Shown: positions 49,265 through 63,354, counted from the first letter of the stretch. The stretch is DNA of 64,000 nt from Hybos culiciformis (GCA_964007475.1 OZ023273.1:32603287-32667286); one strand, 5' to 3'. Notes: generated by a model not told the origin, from the letters alone. Numbers and translations are program-made.

Positions 49265-52200
49265 CTGAAACGAATAAAATTTAATGATTTGTTATAAAAA
49301 AGAAAAATAAAAAAAAATTTATAAATTTTAAGAAATATATAATAAAGATTGAATTTACATCTTTTTTTGCATTTATTTTGTTATATTTTGTTTTTATTAA
49401 TTGATTTGTATTTTAATTGATTCGTGATTTTTTTTTTTTTATTGTTTACATTTAAAAATCAGTGATATACCATAAAAATTTGAGAATCTTAGATTTTAAC
49501 ATAACTTTTACATTAGATATCTTTCAAAGATATTTTTATGTTTCTGAGGACAGGTTAAGAATTTTCTGCGCAAAAAATATACCCACTGTACATATATACC
49601 TATATATTATGTATAAGAAGGAAATTAATGATTTATTGTTAAACTTGTGTATGTAAATCATTTTAATATTTTACGATTCGTTTTTATTATTCTGTACATC
49701 AAAGATATAATGGAATCCACAATTCCATAAATTAGATCTTTTCTTTAGTAATAAAAATAGTTTCTTATGTACTTGTAAGTTCAATATAAATGTATATTAT
49801 TGAATTCTAGTTATATAGGTAATATATATTTTGCCAACCCGTAAAATGAGGCTTGAAGCTTATCATCAAACATCAGTGTACATTTGTATTTATTTTTAAG
49901 TTTTATTTTGAAATAAGTTTTAACATGAAAAAGACAATCTACAATATGGCAGAAGTTTTATTAACTTAATTTATTATTTTTATTATTTTTTTTTATGCAA
50001 TAAAAATAAATAATATTTCTGAATTGTCACTATGAAATAAATATTTCTGTGGAATATTGAAAGATCTCTAAAGATATTTATTGCTTTTATATGCAGAAAA
50101 TATTCTTATTTTTATTAAAAAATGTATTCAAAATTTATGGCCACAAAAAGTATAATAAATAAATACTATCAAATTATTCATATATTATTGTAAATCAAAA
50201 TTTGAAACCAAAATTAACTTTCAAAAAGCGACAATGTGTAAAAGTTCGATTTCTATTTCAGAGGGCCAAATATAATATATTATATATTATATATTTATAT
50301 AAATATATTGTGATAAAAATATCTTTCTTCCGAATCAGTGGTGCCAAAGTCTACTGTGGTAATGAACATTCGGTTGTAATAGAATGGAGGTTTCGTAAAA
50401 ATTTTTTGTTGAAAAATATGTTATTAACATCTTCATGACTACTGGACTGGTATTAGTCATATTAAGACAAGATATTGAATGCTTGTTTTCATTTTCAACT
50501 ATTTAGTACGATATGAATTTTATCACTATTCGCACCTACAACAAATTTAGCATAATTCTCATTTGAATTAAATATTTTTGTCATTCTGAAAAAAAAAAAA
50601 TTTAAAACTTCATTTGTTATTTTTTTATTCAAATTATAAAATGAAATTTTTATTTAAAAGATAATGATCATTTTTTTTATTATATTTTGTTTTTTAAAGA
50701 AATATTTCTTAAGAAACATGATATTAATGTATAAATTATGTAATTTATTTACTACATTACTATGTAATAAAATTTATTCATTACTTTATGGATATTTTTC
50801 AAGAATTACATTTATTTATTTTTTATTAATTTTTGTTTAAACTTTATATTCTTTCAAAAATTATAGATAGTGATTTAAAATAATCTTGGATTTATATATA
50901 TTACGCAAAAAAAATGTATCAAATTTTAATGGCCAAAGACCTTAACAGACTGATGTGGTATCTCTATTCACAGTATCCATTTACAATAAGAAGTTGAAAA
51001 AAAATAAAAAACTAAAAATATGTGTGTAAATAAAATTGAAATTTAGCAAGAGAAGACCTTTATTAATTTGAAGGTTAAGAATGTTTTGATTTTTTATTTT
51101 TATTTTTATAATAAATTTGCATTTTATTTTGATTATTAACATTTAATATGCCTGCCACTCAATTTGATGTGAGCTGTACAAACAGCACTTATCTTTCAAG
51201 ATGGTAAATTGGAAAAAAGCATAATATTATATTGATATGCATATATGTACATTATGTTAGGTATGTTGAAAATTCAGTAGAAAATTAATTCATTTTTTCT
51301 ACATATAAAAATTACTCATTGATCACATAGTCTAGTGCAGTGCACAGCGGTGTAAAAACTGCATTTGCCTTGAAGATCATACCAAAAAATGGTTTTCACA
51401 ATAATTACTCGATAACGAATAATCATCAGAGAAAAAAATATGATAGAAAAAAATTTAACAGCTCAATGTAGTTGAGAGTTTTCAGTACTTATACAAATTG
51501 TATGTAAAAGATTATGAAGAGTATATGTATAGGTATAAATATGCACAATGTACTTGTGCAATTTATGTAATATTATGTGTTGTATGTGTATATTTTTTAG
51601 CTTAATCAGTTACATCGTTTGGTTTAACAACAAATAAAAATTTAGAAGGCACTTATAAATATAATTAAAAAAGGATTAAGCTTAAAATATGAGTCTAATA
51701 CAATACGGAACTTAATGACTGTATTATTTATTTCCATTAAAGCTATCAATAATTAGAACCGAATCGTTGTAATGGTTCAGTTAACTTTTGAACTTATATA
51801 ATTAATAAATTATGAAGTTTTTTTTTTGATTAAAAATAGTTAAAAAGTTTTTCTTGATATTTGAAAAGAATTTAAGCTTTTTCTGTATTTTCCTTTGCAT
51901 GACAAAAATTAGCGTTTAAGAGTTAATTTCATATTGTTTCTTTTATGCCTTTATATATTTTTATTTGACCTAAAAGTGATTAAAAAAAATCCTTTGACTT
52001 ATAAAATTTATTTCTATTAAATATTTAATAAAGTAGTAATACACGTAATGTTTATGAATTATTTCAATTATTTCCTCTTTCCAAAATACTTTTCTTTTGA
52101 TATTACTTTGTTTTTATAAGAAATTTATTGGCATCACACTTTTTTAAAATTATTAATGGTTTCCGCCTCGTGCTATTCCACTTAAAATTGGTTAGCTTCA

Positions 52201-52707
52201 ATTATCTATGACCAGTAAAAAATATTTGAAGTTGATGTAATATGTACTTAAATATCACTGGTACACATATATAATTTTGCCGGTATAATTTCAATTCTTC
52301 CAATTCGATAATAAGTGGTCAAGCTACATATTGTAAAAAAAAGGGGGTAGAAGTAATATAAAAATTTTCTTTTTTGCGCACGAAACAATTTTCTTTTGAT
52401 GTTTTGTATTCAGTTTTTAAAGGTATTTTTAAGCATATAATATGTACAATTTACAAACATAATTTGCATGACATATTCTACACAGTAGGCAAATTATAAT
52501 TTTTTTGAAAATTACTTTTATCAACATTCAGAAGCTTGTTTTTTTTTTGCAAGATGAGTGATTTTTATTTGATTAAAAGTAGTTTAATTCTAATCCGTCT
52601 GAATCCATAATATGTCTATTAAGTTAGTTAATTAATCATAATGTCCAGGACTTAAAATATTATTTAAAAACATTTCGAGAAAAAACAATCAAAACTAAAA
52701 AAAATTT

Positions 52708-52765
52708 TTTCTGAAAATGATATTTTAGAAACTCATGGACTGAAAATGATATTTTAGAAACTCAA
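52708..52765. repeat. 31-bp tandem duplication
   Basis: GAAAATGATATTTTAGAAAC occurs twice, 31 bp apart, each followed by TCA and then (T or A)GG. It is a local duplication without evident function. Confidence 0.85.
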
Positions 52766-53492
52766 GGTTTCAACGGTTTCTTCTACTTGTCAAACAATTA
52801 TCAAGAATTTTTTTTCCTTTTCATAAGGAACTTGAGAAATTTTTACACGTCTATCGAAGTGCTAAATAAAAATTAATTTATGAAAAAAGAATAATAAAAT
52901 ACAAATTTAAAAACATAATATAAACGCGATTAAATATGCATAGACGATATGGATAAGGTTTTGTTAAATAACACACTATACTATTATATACAAAAGAAAG
53001 TAGTAGGGGTATTTCTTTTTTTAAATAAATAAATAAAAAAAAAAACATTAGAAAAACATAAAGTTCATTTACCCTTTTTCTTAAAATATTCTTAACAATT
53101 TTTGTAAAATTATTTAAATATAAAAAAATAAACACATTAAAAGAATATTTGAACGTCAAAGGAGAATAAAAATCTGTTTGGCCCAACTATACAAAATAGG
53201 TACATAATAGAATAAAATAACGTATTTATTTTTGAAATGTTCAAAGCAGACGTGGTCTAACTTCAAAATTTCAATATAAAGATATAGAATTTTTGAAAAT
53301 ATAATCAATTTCAATTTGTAATTTGGGTCACATTTGAGTCACACTTTAAAGATGTACATAATGCATATAATTAAATATAAATTAATTAAAAAAAGAATTT
53401 AATTTAAATGCTTCTCTAAGATAATTTTTATCTCGACACTGCAGTTGCTGAGTTTTCTCTGAGAAAGTACCGTTTATATATCTATTTTAAGG

Positions 53493-53681
53493 TAGAGTAC
53501 GATTCAAATCACTTGACCAATCCGTTATGCAAAGGTTTCCCTTTCCATTACAAATTTCCATACAAAATTTGCATGAGCTTTTTTCTTAAATAATTTCCCC
53601 TAAATTTTGTAGGGAATTTGTAAATGGAAAGGGAAAGCTTTGCATAACGGATTGGTCAAGTGATTTGAATCGTAGTCTATA
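53493..53681. mobile_element. Palindromic MITE (~189 bp)
   Basis: Arms of roughly 75 bp (53493-53570 and 53602-53681) are near-perfect reverse complements. The left arm reads GATTCAAATCACTTGACC and the right GGTCAAGTGATTTGAATC. The ends are TAGAGTACG and CGTAGTCTA, with TA at both edges, suggesting a TA target site. No coding capacity. An RNA from it would fold into a long hairpin. Confidence 0.85.
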
Positions 53682-56600
53682 AGTTGTGTATAACAAAAAG
53701 TACGAACTGAAATCGAATAATTTTTTTTAGTCAATCAATTTTTTTTTCTTTTTCTTCATTTTGTCGATTATTTTTGAAGAGTGCTGAATTATATTGAATT
53801 AAAATTCTTTATTATTATATATGTGATTGTAGCATAACATATAATTTCATGTACATTTTTCTACTTGGTTAAAAAAAATAGAAACATTGAATGATTGACG
53901 AATGTTAAACTGACCCTACGGAAATCACATGGTGTGTATTTTTCTGCAGAGTATAATTTCTGAAAGTTTAACATAAAAATAAAAATTTAATAAAATAAAA
54001 TATAGTTAATAGAAATAAAAATCAATAAACTTTTTGAAAGAGTTAAATAATATGTAAAATCTGGGACATGTTTACTTTTGTATCTTGTTTATGATTATGT
54101 ACTTTTCTCATAAAAGTTTAATGTTTTAATAAAAATATTTTTATCTCTTATAAAAAAATTAAATTAAGAACTTCCATGAAACAAAGGTGTGTTACGAGTT
54201 AACTATTGGCTAATAAAAACACTTAGAATCTACCATTAAAAAATTTTATATTTTCTTAGTCGAAATTTTATCGTTAGCGTAAATAATGTATTTTTAGTTG
54301 ATGAGTTATTGTTTTCATAAGTTTTGTTTGAAATATTTATTGCAAAAAGATCTTGATAAGACTTTTAAGAATATAATATCAATAAATTTAATTAAAATGT
54401 TGAGAAGATTACTCGACATATAGCTTAAACTTGATTAGTTGCATAGTATTACTTGATTAGATGCAACGTGAACAATTTTACCCAATGATCCTTGATTTAT
54501 ATTACTTTGACATTGAGTTCAAAATTTTATAAAAATTATGATTGTCATATTTCAATGTTTCACATGACTTTTTTAGATTGGAAAAATTTATCAGATACAG
54601 GAAAAGAAAATTAAATTTTAATGAAATAAATTGTTGAATTTTTATAGATTATTTTAAGTACAATACAGTTGCAATGCATAATCAATTCTAAATTAATTTC
54701 ACAAAGAGTTTTATAAGAAAATGTTTCTCAGAAAATTTCTTAATCCCATAGAGTCTTCATATATGTGTACATATATTGTTGTTAATAATGTTATATGTTT
54801 TTTTTTTTTTAACTATAAGGTAATATGTTTTATTATTAACAATATTATTAACCAATGCACCTACAAGATATTCTATAAAGATATGTTAAAAAAAATTTAA
54901 AGAAAGATAAATTTCTAACAAATTTATTCATTATGCAAGAGTTTTCACAAAGATTTAAGATTCCGTTAGATCTTTTTCGTTTGATTAAAATTCAAAAAAG
55001 ACATTGATGATGACACAAAGATTTCTTTTTTTTTATATAATAATATATACCAATAGGTATTTAAGAAAATTTTTAAATTCATAAAGATTTATGTACATAA
55101 AACTTCCTATTTACAAAGCATAAATAACATAATTCTAAAGGGACTGCATTAAAAAAATGTATATAAACAATTTTTTTTTTCTTAATTTTATTGTACGATG
55201 AACATACATGAATATATCCATTATTGAATTAAAATAAATTTAATAAGTGAATAAGACAAGGTATGTAGAAATAGACACAAAAATAAAGATGCAAACATTT
55301 TTTATTAAATTACAACATTTAATAGTAAGTTGTCGGAATATGCGTTTTAGACAAAGCGTAAGAAAAATGGTGCTTAAAGTTTTGAATGGTGGGGATATCA
55401 AGATAATTTTTAAATATATTTAGACTAAATAAAATTTTATTTTCATTATTCATTAATTTTCTAAGAAAGCAAGTGATCCGTAAAAGTTTTGGAACAACAG
55501 TATCCACTTTCAAAATGTATTCAATTAAAAAAAAAACTTTAAAATAATTCAAAAATTCAAAATTGTTACTTGTTCTGTATTTGTAGGTTCATTTTTACAA
55601 AATGTTTCCATAAAGTATAACGCACCCATAAACTTTGAATACTGGACAGGTGTATTAAGATATACTTATATTTTTTTGTTTGCAAATAAAAGATCCTTAT
55701 TTGAATTGTGGAATTTACGATCCTATCTATTATGTCTTTATTTTGTATTTTGTTAGAAAATTGCGAATTAAGGAAGCATACAACTTTTCTTTGTGTTATA
55801 TATACAAAAATATTTGTGTTGTTTCTTTTAAAAAAAAATAAATAAATGAAAAAACTAGTAGTTATAATAGGTACAAATTTTTGTAAGTTGAATTTAAGAT
55901 GTATGCAAATTTTTACTTCAAAATATTATCCCAATTCATCGTAAATTTCAAATAGATCTGACAAAACTTGTAAAATGTCTGCTAAATAAAATTATTATAT
56001 TTAGAACGTTCTCATGTACATATAAAGTTATTATTTTGTATAATATTTTAAATAAAAAAAACTTTTGTTCAGTCTCACTTTAATCAGATACTTGAATGAA
56101 CATATTTTTCTTAAGTCGGTAAATTCCAGATTAAGTGGGTTATTTAGTTAGTTCAATATTGATTTCACCAAAAAATGGAGCCTAATCATATAACACAAAA
56201 GTAGAATATAAAAAGTCTAATAGTTCGTGATTTCATGTATTTATATTATTTATATATTTTCCTACCATTCTAAAATCAGATATGAATGTTAATTATAACT
56301 AAAAAAATACTTTGTAGCTTTGTCATAAAATTACTATATTAATGCCATCTTCAAGTTTTTGAGACACAAAAATCTTTAAAAACTTATAATGTGGATCGAA
56401 AATAAAAGAATTATGATAGTGGTTTCTATGTATATATGTCGTACAATGGAATGGCTATATTTTTACTCCTATTACTCAAATGTGAGCTTCAAATTAAACA
56501 ATTTCTTTATACAAGTTCACTGAAATTGAAAAAAAAAAAAACAAAAAATCAAAACACTTAGAAACTAAAAATAATAAGAAAATTTATTTGCAGACGAGAA

Positions 56601-56741
56601 GAATATAACAACAAAATTGTTTTCTTGACGTTGATTATTGGGTATGTCTTCTTTATGTTTTTTAAAATGTTTTCCTTGAATCGAAAAAAAGAAATCTTTT
56701 CAGCCTTTGTGGCAAACTTTATTTAAAGATTCATTTCTTTC

Positions 56742-56742
<1 letters not shown>

Positions 56743-56776
<34 letters not shown>

Positions 56777-56777
56777 T
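56743..56777. repeat. (TTA)n trinucleotide microsatellite
   Basis: About eleven uninterrupted TTA/ATT units. Simple repeat, no coding context. Confidence 0.95.
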
Positions 56778-58271
56778 TTTTTAATAAATTGATAAATATG
56801 CAAAGCAGAAATTCACAAGGTATAAAAATATTACTTATTGGTATTTCCAGTACACGACTGATTTTATTTCTTCTGCATATTTTTAATGAAAAACATTCAA
56901 ACAAATTGAAAATACGGATTATATGTAAGAGATTGTAAGATCTCATAATGTTTTAGTTTCGTATTTTAAGATATTTAAGTTGAAAAATGTATGAAATTCT
57001 TAAGCCGAAAATGTCAAGATCTAAATAAAGAAAAAAGAAAATTGATTTGAACATAAAATTTTAAAAATTTGCTTAAACTTAAGGCTGTTATGAAAACTAA
57101 AAGTAATATTTTAAATTAGACTAAAATCAAATTTTAAAGTCATTATAGTGCTACAGCTGACTTTAACTTTATGTAATTTTGAAATAAAATTTTGCGGCTT
57201 ATAAAAATTCGAACTATTTTTAATACTGATTAAGGCACTTCAATTATTTTATTTTATTTATTTATAATAAAAGATTTAAAGGAGGAGACGTTAATGTTGA
57301 AAAGATCTTGTAAATTTTTGTAAATAATTTCAAATGATTAGTCTCAGATGAAAATATAAAGAAGGAATTTTTTTTTTGCGGAGAACCAAATTCGTTGCTA
57401 ATGGAATTTAAAAATTAATAGTAGGTATTCTTTCTTTTTTTTAAACCGCGAAGCAATAGTTTAATAAATAAATTCACCTTAAACTTGTAGGAATAGCGTT
57501 TAAAATAAGTCAAATGCTTAAAGGTAAAAATTAAGGGAGAAAAAAAAAAATCTCATTAAAATTGATGATGAAAAATAAAAATAAAAAACAAAAATACAAA
57601 CAAAAATCTTAAAAGACCATAATAAAAAATTGATCAAATAAAAGACCACGTGACTGGATAGCTACTTTAGCCGTGACTTGTTCTGAGTTGTAAATTTGAA
57701 TAAAATTTTATGAATATCTTTAACAGTTCATTATCAAAAAAAAAGATTGCTTTTGTTATAGTAAATTTTTAACTTTGGATTGATTTGAATTATTTTCTTT
57801 TATATTATTTTAATAATTATAACTCTGTATGTAGTCAGCCATTATTAAGAAATTTTTTTTTATTTTATTCATTAGAAAAATTGGAAAACTTTTTAATATC
57901 AATGTACCCTTTTTAATTATTGTGAAAATTAAGTCTAATATTTTGTATTCTGAGTGTTATTTATAAAATAACATATAGGCTTCCATCAAATTATTGCATT
58001 TTGAAATGCAAACTTTATTCATACAACTTGAATAAAAAGTACAAAATGTAAACTATTTGATTGAACTTATAATTTTATAATAAATTTAATATCAATGCAT
58101 TGTTTTGCTTTCAAAATCGCGCTTAATATTTGGTTGTTTGTTCTAGTACAATGTAAATTTTTTTTTAACTGTTCAAAATTTAGCATGTCTTTTTTTTTTA
58201 ACATAGATAGATTCTTTTATTATTTTTTTTTTCTTCTTCAAGATTTTGATGCTTTTCCTTCCCAGCAATAT

Positions 58272-58523
58272 AAAAAAAAAACACGAAGCAGTCATAGAAC
58301 TGCCTACAGAAGTTTATACTTAAAGATTTAAAAACTATGAAAAAAACTATGAATAACAGTGGCTACAAATGATGGGCTGCTCAGTAAAAAATGTAAATTA
58401 AAATAAAAATCAGTCCATCAGTCCAAAAGCAGTCCATTATTTGTAGCCACTGTTATTTCATAGTTTAAATCTTAAGTATAAACTTCTGTAGGCAGTTCTA
58501 TGACTGCTTCGTGTTTTTTTTTT
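58272..58523. mobile_element. Foldback/MITE element, copy 2 (~250 bp)
   Basis: This is the same family as 21256-21500. It begins ACACGAAGCAGTCATAGAAC, ends with the complement GTTCTATGACTGCTTCGTGT, and shares the GATGGGCTGCTCAGTA centre. A ~12-bp local duplication (ACTATGAAAAAAACTATGAA) lengthens the left arm. The arms have changed in a compensating way relative to copy 1 (GCCTACAGAAG and CTTCTGTAGGC, against GCCGAAAGAAG and CTTCTTTCGGC), so the within-element symmetry is kept. Confidence 0.85.
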
Positions 58524-58561
58524 ATTCGTTTTTCGTTTTTTTTATATGCATGCATACTGAA

Positions 58562-58850
58562 AGATGTAATATCTTCTATTGTATATTTTTATTGTTTAAA
58601 TAAATAATTAAACAAACACAAAAAAATATCAAAATACTATTTACCATAACCCAAAACAAAAAATTTTTCTATGGCTTTTTTTCTTTTCTTTTTTATTTAT
58701 ATATACATAAATAACTAAAAAATGTAATATCTTATATCGTATATTTTTCTTGATTAAATAAATAAAAAAATAAAAAACAACACAAAAAAATATCAAAATA
58801 CTGTTTACTATTACCATAGATTAAGAATGCTATTACCCAAAAATTATGAT
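58562..58850. repeat. 158-bp imperfect direct repeat
   Basis: Two AT-rich copies (from 58562 and from 58720) share TGTAATATCTT, a TATATTTTT segment and CACAAAAAAATATCAAAATACT, in that order. They fill the space between the foldback element and the 1.6-kb satellite. Confidence 0.75.
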
Positions 58851-58892
58851 TCATGTGTTTTTTTATTATATTTTAGAAATGCAAAATCATAT

Positions 58893-58967
58893 GGGCTGTA
58901 TGGCTTAGTGGCTAGAACATCGGACTATAAGAGTGAAGGTGTCAGGTTCGATTCCCCAATGAATACA
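58893..58967 (+). ncRNA. tRNA-Tyr-like Pol III unit, satellite unit 1
   Basis: An A-box match (TGGCTTAGTGG, 58901-58911) and a B-box match (GGTTCGATTCC, 58945-58955) sit at tRNA spacing, followed by a T-run at about 58970. The anticodon-loop region reads CTATAAG. Acceptor arms do not pair and the T and D stems pair only in part, so it is not a working tRNA but a tRNA-derived sequence that Pol III could transcribe. Confidence 0.6.
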
Positions 58968-60162
58968 TTTTTTTTTCATTTTTTTGAACATAATAATTTT
59001 TTTTTTTTTGAACATAATTTTTTTATTGGTAGAATATGTAATTTTTTTGCTTGTAATATTGGGCCCTATATATACATATATTTGAAATTAAAAAAGTGTA
59101 CGATAATTATGAATTCCTACCCAAAATGTTTGGTCTGGTAATCTTTATTTCACCAGAGCTACCTATTTTGAAATTTTTTTTTTTTGCATATTTTGAGCCG
59201 GGAAAACCTATAATGATAAATTTCTTGATCGATATCTATACTATCAATGCCAAAATATACCTATGTTGTTTGTAACGAGTTTAGTGCGTCCAATATTATA
59301 AATTTGTTTTATAGGATATAATGTTTATAACTTTAGTGGTTACATGATCTCTGTAAAAAATAATCTAGAGTGTGTAAAAACATTTCCCAGATGTTTCGAA
59401 AATTATTTTATTTGATGGAAAATCAGCTCGAATAACTAATTTAAATTAAACATTATGAATTATAAATCGAAATTTTGTTCATATAAATCGAATTTTAAGA
59501 CATTTCACTAAATTTTTGTTCATATTAATCAATTGTTAAATAATTTTATTAAATTTTGGCATTTAAATCTATTTTATTGTATTTTGTTTATATAAGTCTT
59601 ATCTGTAAAAGTTCATCATCGACTGGAAATAATATTATTTGTCTAGCTAAATCTATAATTAATTTGAGACGTTAAATAATATGAAGTTAACAATATTTTA
59701 TATTTTTATATTTAATCATTCGTAACTGCGTGAAATTCCGAAGTTTTCACAATCTGCATGTCAAAATAAAAAATAGACGAAAATATAAAATTGAAATTAG
59801 AATCGAATTTGGCAAATAATATTTAAGCTATAAATTAAAAAATATAGGATCAAATAATAAATGTATATTTCTATTCCTAACTATTACTTTTTAATTATTT
59901 CATAGTCCCTTATTTTATTATACATATATAAATAAATCGACAATAAATTCCGTTGTCACATGAGAATTTTTTTTTGGGGACCCACAAAGAAAAGGATTAT
60001 TTAATTTCTTTTTTTTAATGAAAAACTATAAATCATATTTTTATTTTAATTCAAGAATTGTTAAGTGGTGCAAAAATTTAATTTTTATCATATATCATAT
60101 GAATATTTAACGTTTTCCAAAAATACTAAAAGGATTTGTTTCTTTATTAAAAAAAAAAAAAT

Positions 60163-60238
60163 CCTCATTGGGAATCGAACCAGGCACCTTCAGACTTACA
60201 GTGTGATGTTCTACTATAATACTAAGCCATATTGCCTA
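60163..60238 (-). ncRNA. tRNA-Tyr-like Pol III unit, minus strand, satellite unit 1
   Basis: On the minus strand, TGGCTTAGTAT (A-box-like, 60219-60229) precedes GGTTCGATTCC (60171-60181). The sequence then reads CCAATGAGGA and a long T-run. The loop CTGTAAG would give a GTA (Tyr) anticodon, with four of five anticodon-stem pairs. Acceptor pairing is lost. It is a paralogue of the plus-strand tRNA-like sequence in the same unit. Confidence 0.6.
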
Positions 60239-60495
60239 TATGAGTTTAGCTTTCTAAACAAATACAAAAAATATTTTATTTATTTTCCTAAATAATATTA
60301 AATCTCATTATATGGCAATGAGATTAATTTTTTGATTGGTTAGTTAATTTTTCAAACTCGTTTTTTGAGTATTCTAATTCTTTTCTTATTTTTTTTTTTG
60401 AGTATTATTTTTTATTCCCCTACAATAAAATAAAAACAAAAAAATGAATGGTTTATTAGAATTTTTTTATTATATTTTAGAAAGCAAAAATTATA

Positions 60496-60568
60496 TGGCC
60501 GTATGGCTTAGTGGCTAGAACATCGGACTATAAGAGTGAAGGTGTCAGGTTCGATTCCCCAATGAATA
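60496..60568 (+). ncRNA. tRNA-Tyr-like Pol III unit, satellite unit 2
   Basis: Same sequence as in unit 1 but with GGCCGTA in place of GGGCTGTA at the 5' side. A-box 60504-60514, B-box 60548-60558, T-run from 60571. Its 5' end lies about 258 bp from the 5' end of the minus-strand tRNA-like sequence of the preceding unit, so the two are divergent. Confidence 0.6.
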
Positions 60569-61758
60569 CATTTTTTTTTAAATTTTTTTGAACATAATAA
60601 TTTTTATAATTTTTTGAACATAATTTTTTTATTGGTAGAATATGTAATTTTTTTGCTTGTAATATTGGACATATATTTGAAATTAAAAAAGTGTACGATA
60701 ATTATGAATTCCTACCCAAAATTTTTGGTCTGGTAATCTTTATTTCACCAGAGCTACCTATTTTGAAAATATTTTTTTTTTTGCATATTTTGAGCCGGGA
60801 AAACCTATAATGATAAATTACTTGATCGATATCTATACTATCAATGCCAAAATATACCTATGTTGTTTGTAACGAGTTTAGTGCGTCCAATATTATAAAT
60901 TTGTTTTATAGGATATAATGTTTATAACTTTTGTGGTTACATGATCTCTGTAAAAAATAATCTAGAGTGTGTAAAAACATTTCCCAGATGTTTCGAAAAT
61001 TATTTTATTTGATGGAAAATCAGCTCGAATAACTAATTTAAATTAAACATTATGAATTATAAATCGAAATTTTGTTCATATAAATCGAATTTTAAGACAT
61101 TTTACTAAATTTTTGTTCATATTAATCAATTGTTAAATAATTTTATTAAATTTTGGCATTTAAATCTATTTTATTGTATTTTGTTTATATAAGTCTTATC
61201 TGTAAAAGTTCATCATCGACTGGAAATAATATTATTTGTCTAGCTAAATCTATAATTAATTTGAGACGTTAAATAATATGAAGTTAACAATATTTTATAT
61301 TTTTATATTTAATCATTCGTAACTGCGTGAAATTCCGAAGTTTTCACAATCTGCATGTCAAAATAAAAAATAGACGAAAATATAAAATTGAAATTAGAAT
61401 CGAATTTGGCAAATAATATTTAAGCTATAAATTAAAAAATATAGGATCAAATAATAAATGTATATTTCTATTCCTAACTATTACTTTTTAATTATTTCAT
61501 AGTCCCTTATTTTATTATACATATATAAATAAATCGACAATAAATTCCGTTGTCACATGAGAATTTTTTTTTGGGGACCCACAAAGAAAAGGATTATTTA
61601 ATTTCTTTTTTTTAATGAAAAACTATAAATCATATTTTTATTTTAATTCAAGAATTGTTAAGTGGTGCAAAAATTTAATTTTTATCATATATCATATGAA
61701 TATTTAACGTTTTCCAAAAATACTAAAAGGATTTGTTTCTTTATTAAAAAAAAAAAAT

Positions 61759-61833
61759 CCTCATTGGGAATCGAACCAGGCACCTTCAGACTTACAGTGT
61801 GATGTTCTACTATAATACTAAGCCATATTGCCT
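61759..61833 (-). ncRNA. tRNA-Tyr-like Pol III unit, minus strand, satellite unit 2
   Basis: Appears identical to the unit 1 minus-strand copy. B-box 61767-61777, read on the minus strand, with the T-run terminator immediately 3' (the A-run at 61746-61757 on the plus strand). Confidence 0.6.
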
Positions 61834-62092
61834 ATATGAGTTTAGCTTTCTAAACAAATACAAAAAATATTTTATTTATTTTCCTAAATAATATTAAATC
61901 TCATTATATGGCAATGAGATTAATTTTTTGATTGGTTAGTTAATTTTTCAAACTCGTTTTTTGAGTATTCTAATTCTTTTCTTATTTTTTTTTTTGAGTA
62001 TTATTTTTTATTCCCCTACAATAAAATAAAAACAAAAAAATGAATGGTTTATTAGAATTTTTTTATTATATTTTAGAAAGCAAAAATTATAT

Positions 62093-62164
62093 GGCCGTAT
62101 GGCTTAGTGGCTAGAACATCGGACTATAAGAGTGAAGGTGTCAGGTTCGATTCCCCAATGAATA
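62093..62164 (+). ncRNA. tRNA-Tyr-like Pol III unit, satellite unit 3
   Basis: Same as unit 2. A-box 62100-62110, B-box 62144-62154, T-run just after GAATACA. Conserved without change between units 2, 3 and 4. Confidence 0.6.
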
Positions 62165-63354
62165 CATTTTTTTTTAAATTTTTTTGAACATAATAATTTT
62201 TATAATTTTTTGAACATAATTTTTTTATTGGTAGAATATGTAATTTTTTTGCTTGTAATATTGGACATATATTTGAAATTAAAAAAGTGTACGATAATTA
62301 TGAATTCCTACCCAAAATTTTTGGTCTGGTAATCTTTATTTCACCAGAGCTACCTATTTTGAAAATATTTTTTTTTTTGCATATTTTGAGCCGGGAAAAC
62401 CTATAATGATAAATTACTTGATCGATATCTATACTATCAATGCCAAAATATACCTATGTTGTTTGTAACGAGTTTAGTGCGTCCAATATTATAAATTTGT
62501 TTTATAGGATATAATGTTTATAACTTTTGTGGTTACATGATCTCTGTAAAAAATAATCTAGAGTGTGTAAAAACATTTCCCAGATGTTTCGAAAATTATT
62601 TTATTTGATGGAAAATCAGCTCGAATAACTAATTTAAATTAAACATTATGAATTATAAATCGAAATTTTGTTCATATAAATCGAATTTTAAGACATTTTA
62701 CTAAATTTTTGTTCATATTAATCAATTGTTAAATAATTTTATTAAATTTTGGCATTTAAATCTATTTTATTGTATTTTGTTTATATAAGTCTTATCTGTA
62801 AAAGTTCATCATCGACTGGAAATAATATTATTTGTCTAGCTAAATCTATAATTAATTTGAGACGTTAAATAATATGAAGTTAACAATATTTTATATTTTT
62901 ATATTTAATCATTCGTAACTGCGTGAAATTCCGAAGTTTTCACAATCTGCATGTCAAAATAAAAAATAGACGAAAATATCAAATTGAAATTAGAATCGAA
63001 TTTGGCAAATAATATTTAAGCTATAAATTAAAAAATATAGGATCAAAAAATAAATGTATTTTTCTATTGCTAACTATTACTTTTTAATTATTTCATAGTC
63101 CCTTATTTTATTATACATATATTAATAAATCGACAATAAATTCCGTTGTCACATGAGAATTTTTTTTGGGGACCCACAAAGAAAAGGATTATTTAATTTC
63201 TTTTTTTTAATGAAAAACTATAAATCATATTTTTATTATAATTCAAGAATTGTTAAGTGGTGCAAAAATTTAATTTTTATCATATATCATATGAATATTT
63301 AACGTTTTCCAAAAATACTAAAAGGATTTGTTTCTTTATTAAAAAAAAAAAAAA

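Larger units (their letters stand above)
49265..58271. other. Probable cadherin intron and/or intergenic DNA
   Basis: The first exon in view needs an upstream partner ending in phase 1, so this region is at least partly intron. I found no further cadherin exon on the minus strand here; words for DxNDNxP or LDRE would be GC-richer and were looked for. Contents are AT-rich noncoding DNA, one MITE (53493-53681), a 31-bp tandem duplication (~52708-52765), a (TTA)n tract (56743-56777) and a short GC-elevated relic near 50325-50400. Confidence 0.5.

Noticed and set aside
50325..50410. GC-elevated stretch translating to FYYNRMFITTVDFGTTDSEE on the minus strand, considered as an upstream cadherin exon
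   Set aside because: No cadherin motif and no phase-1 donor; more likely a repeat relic.
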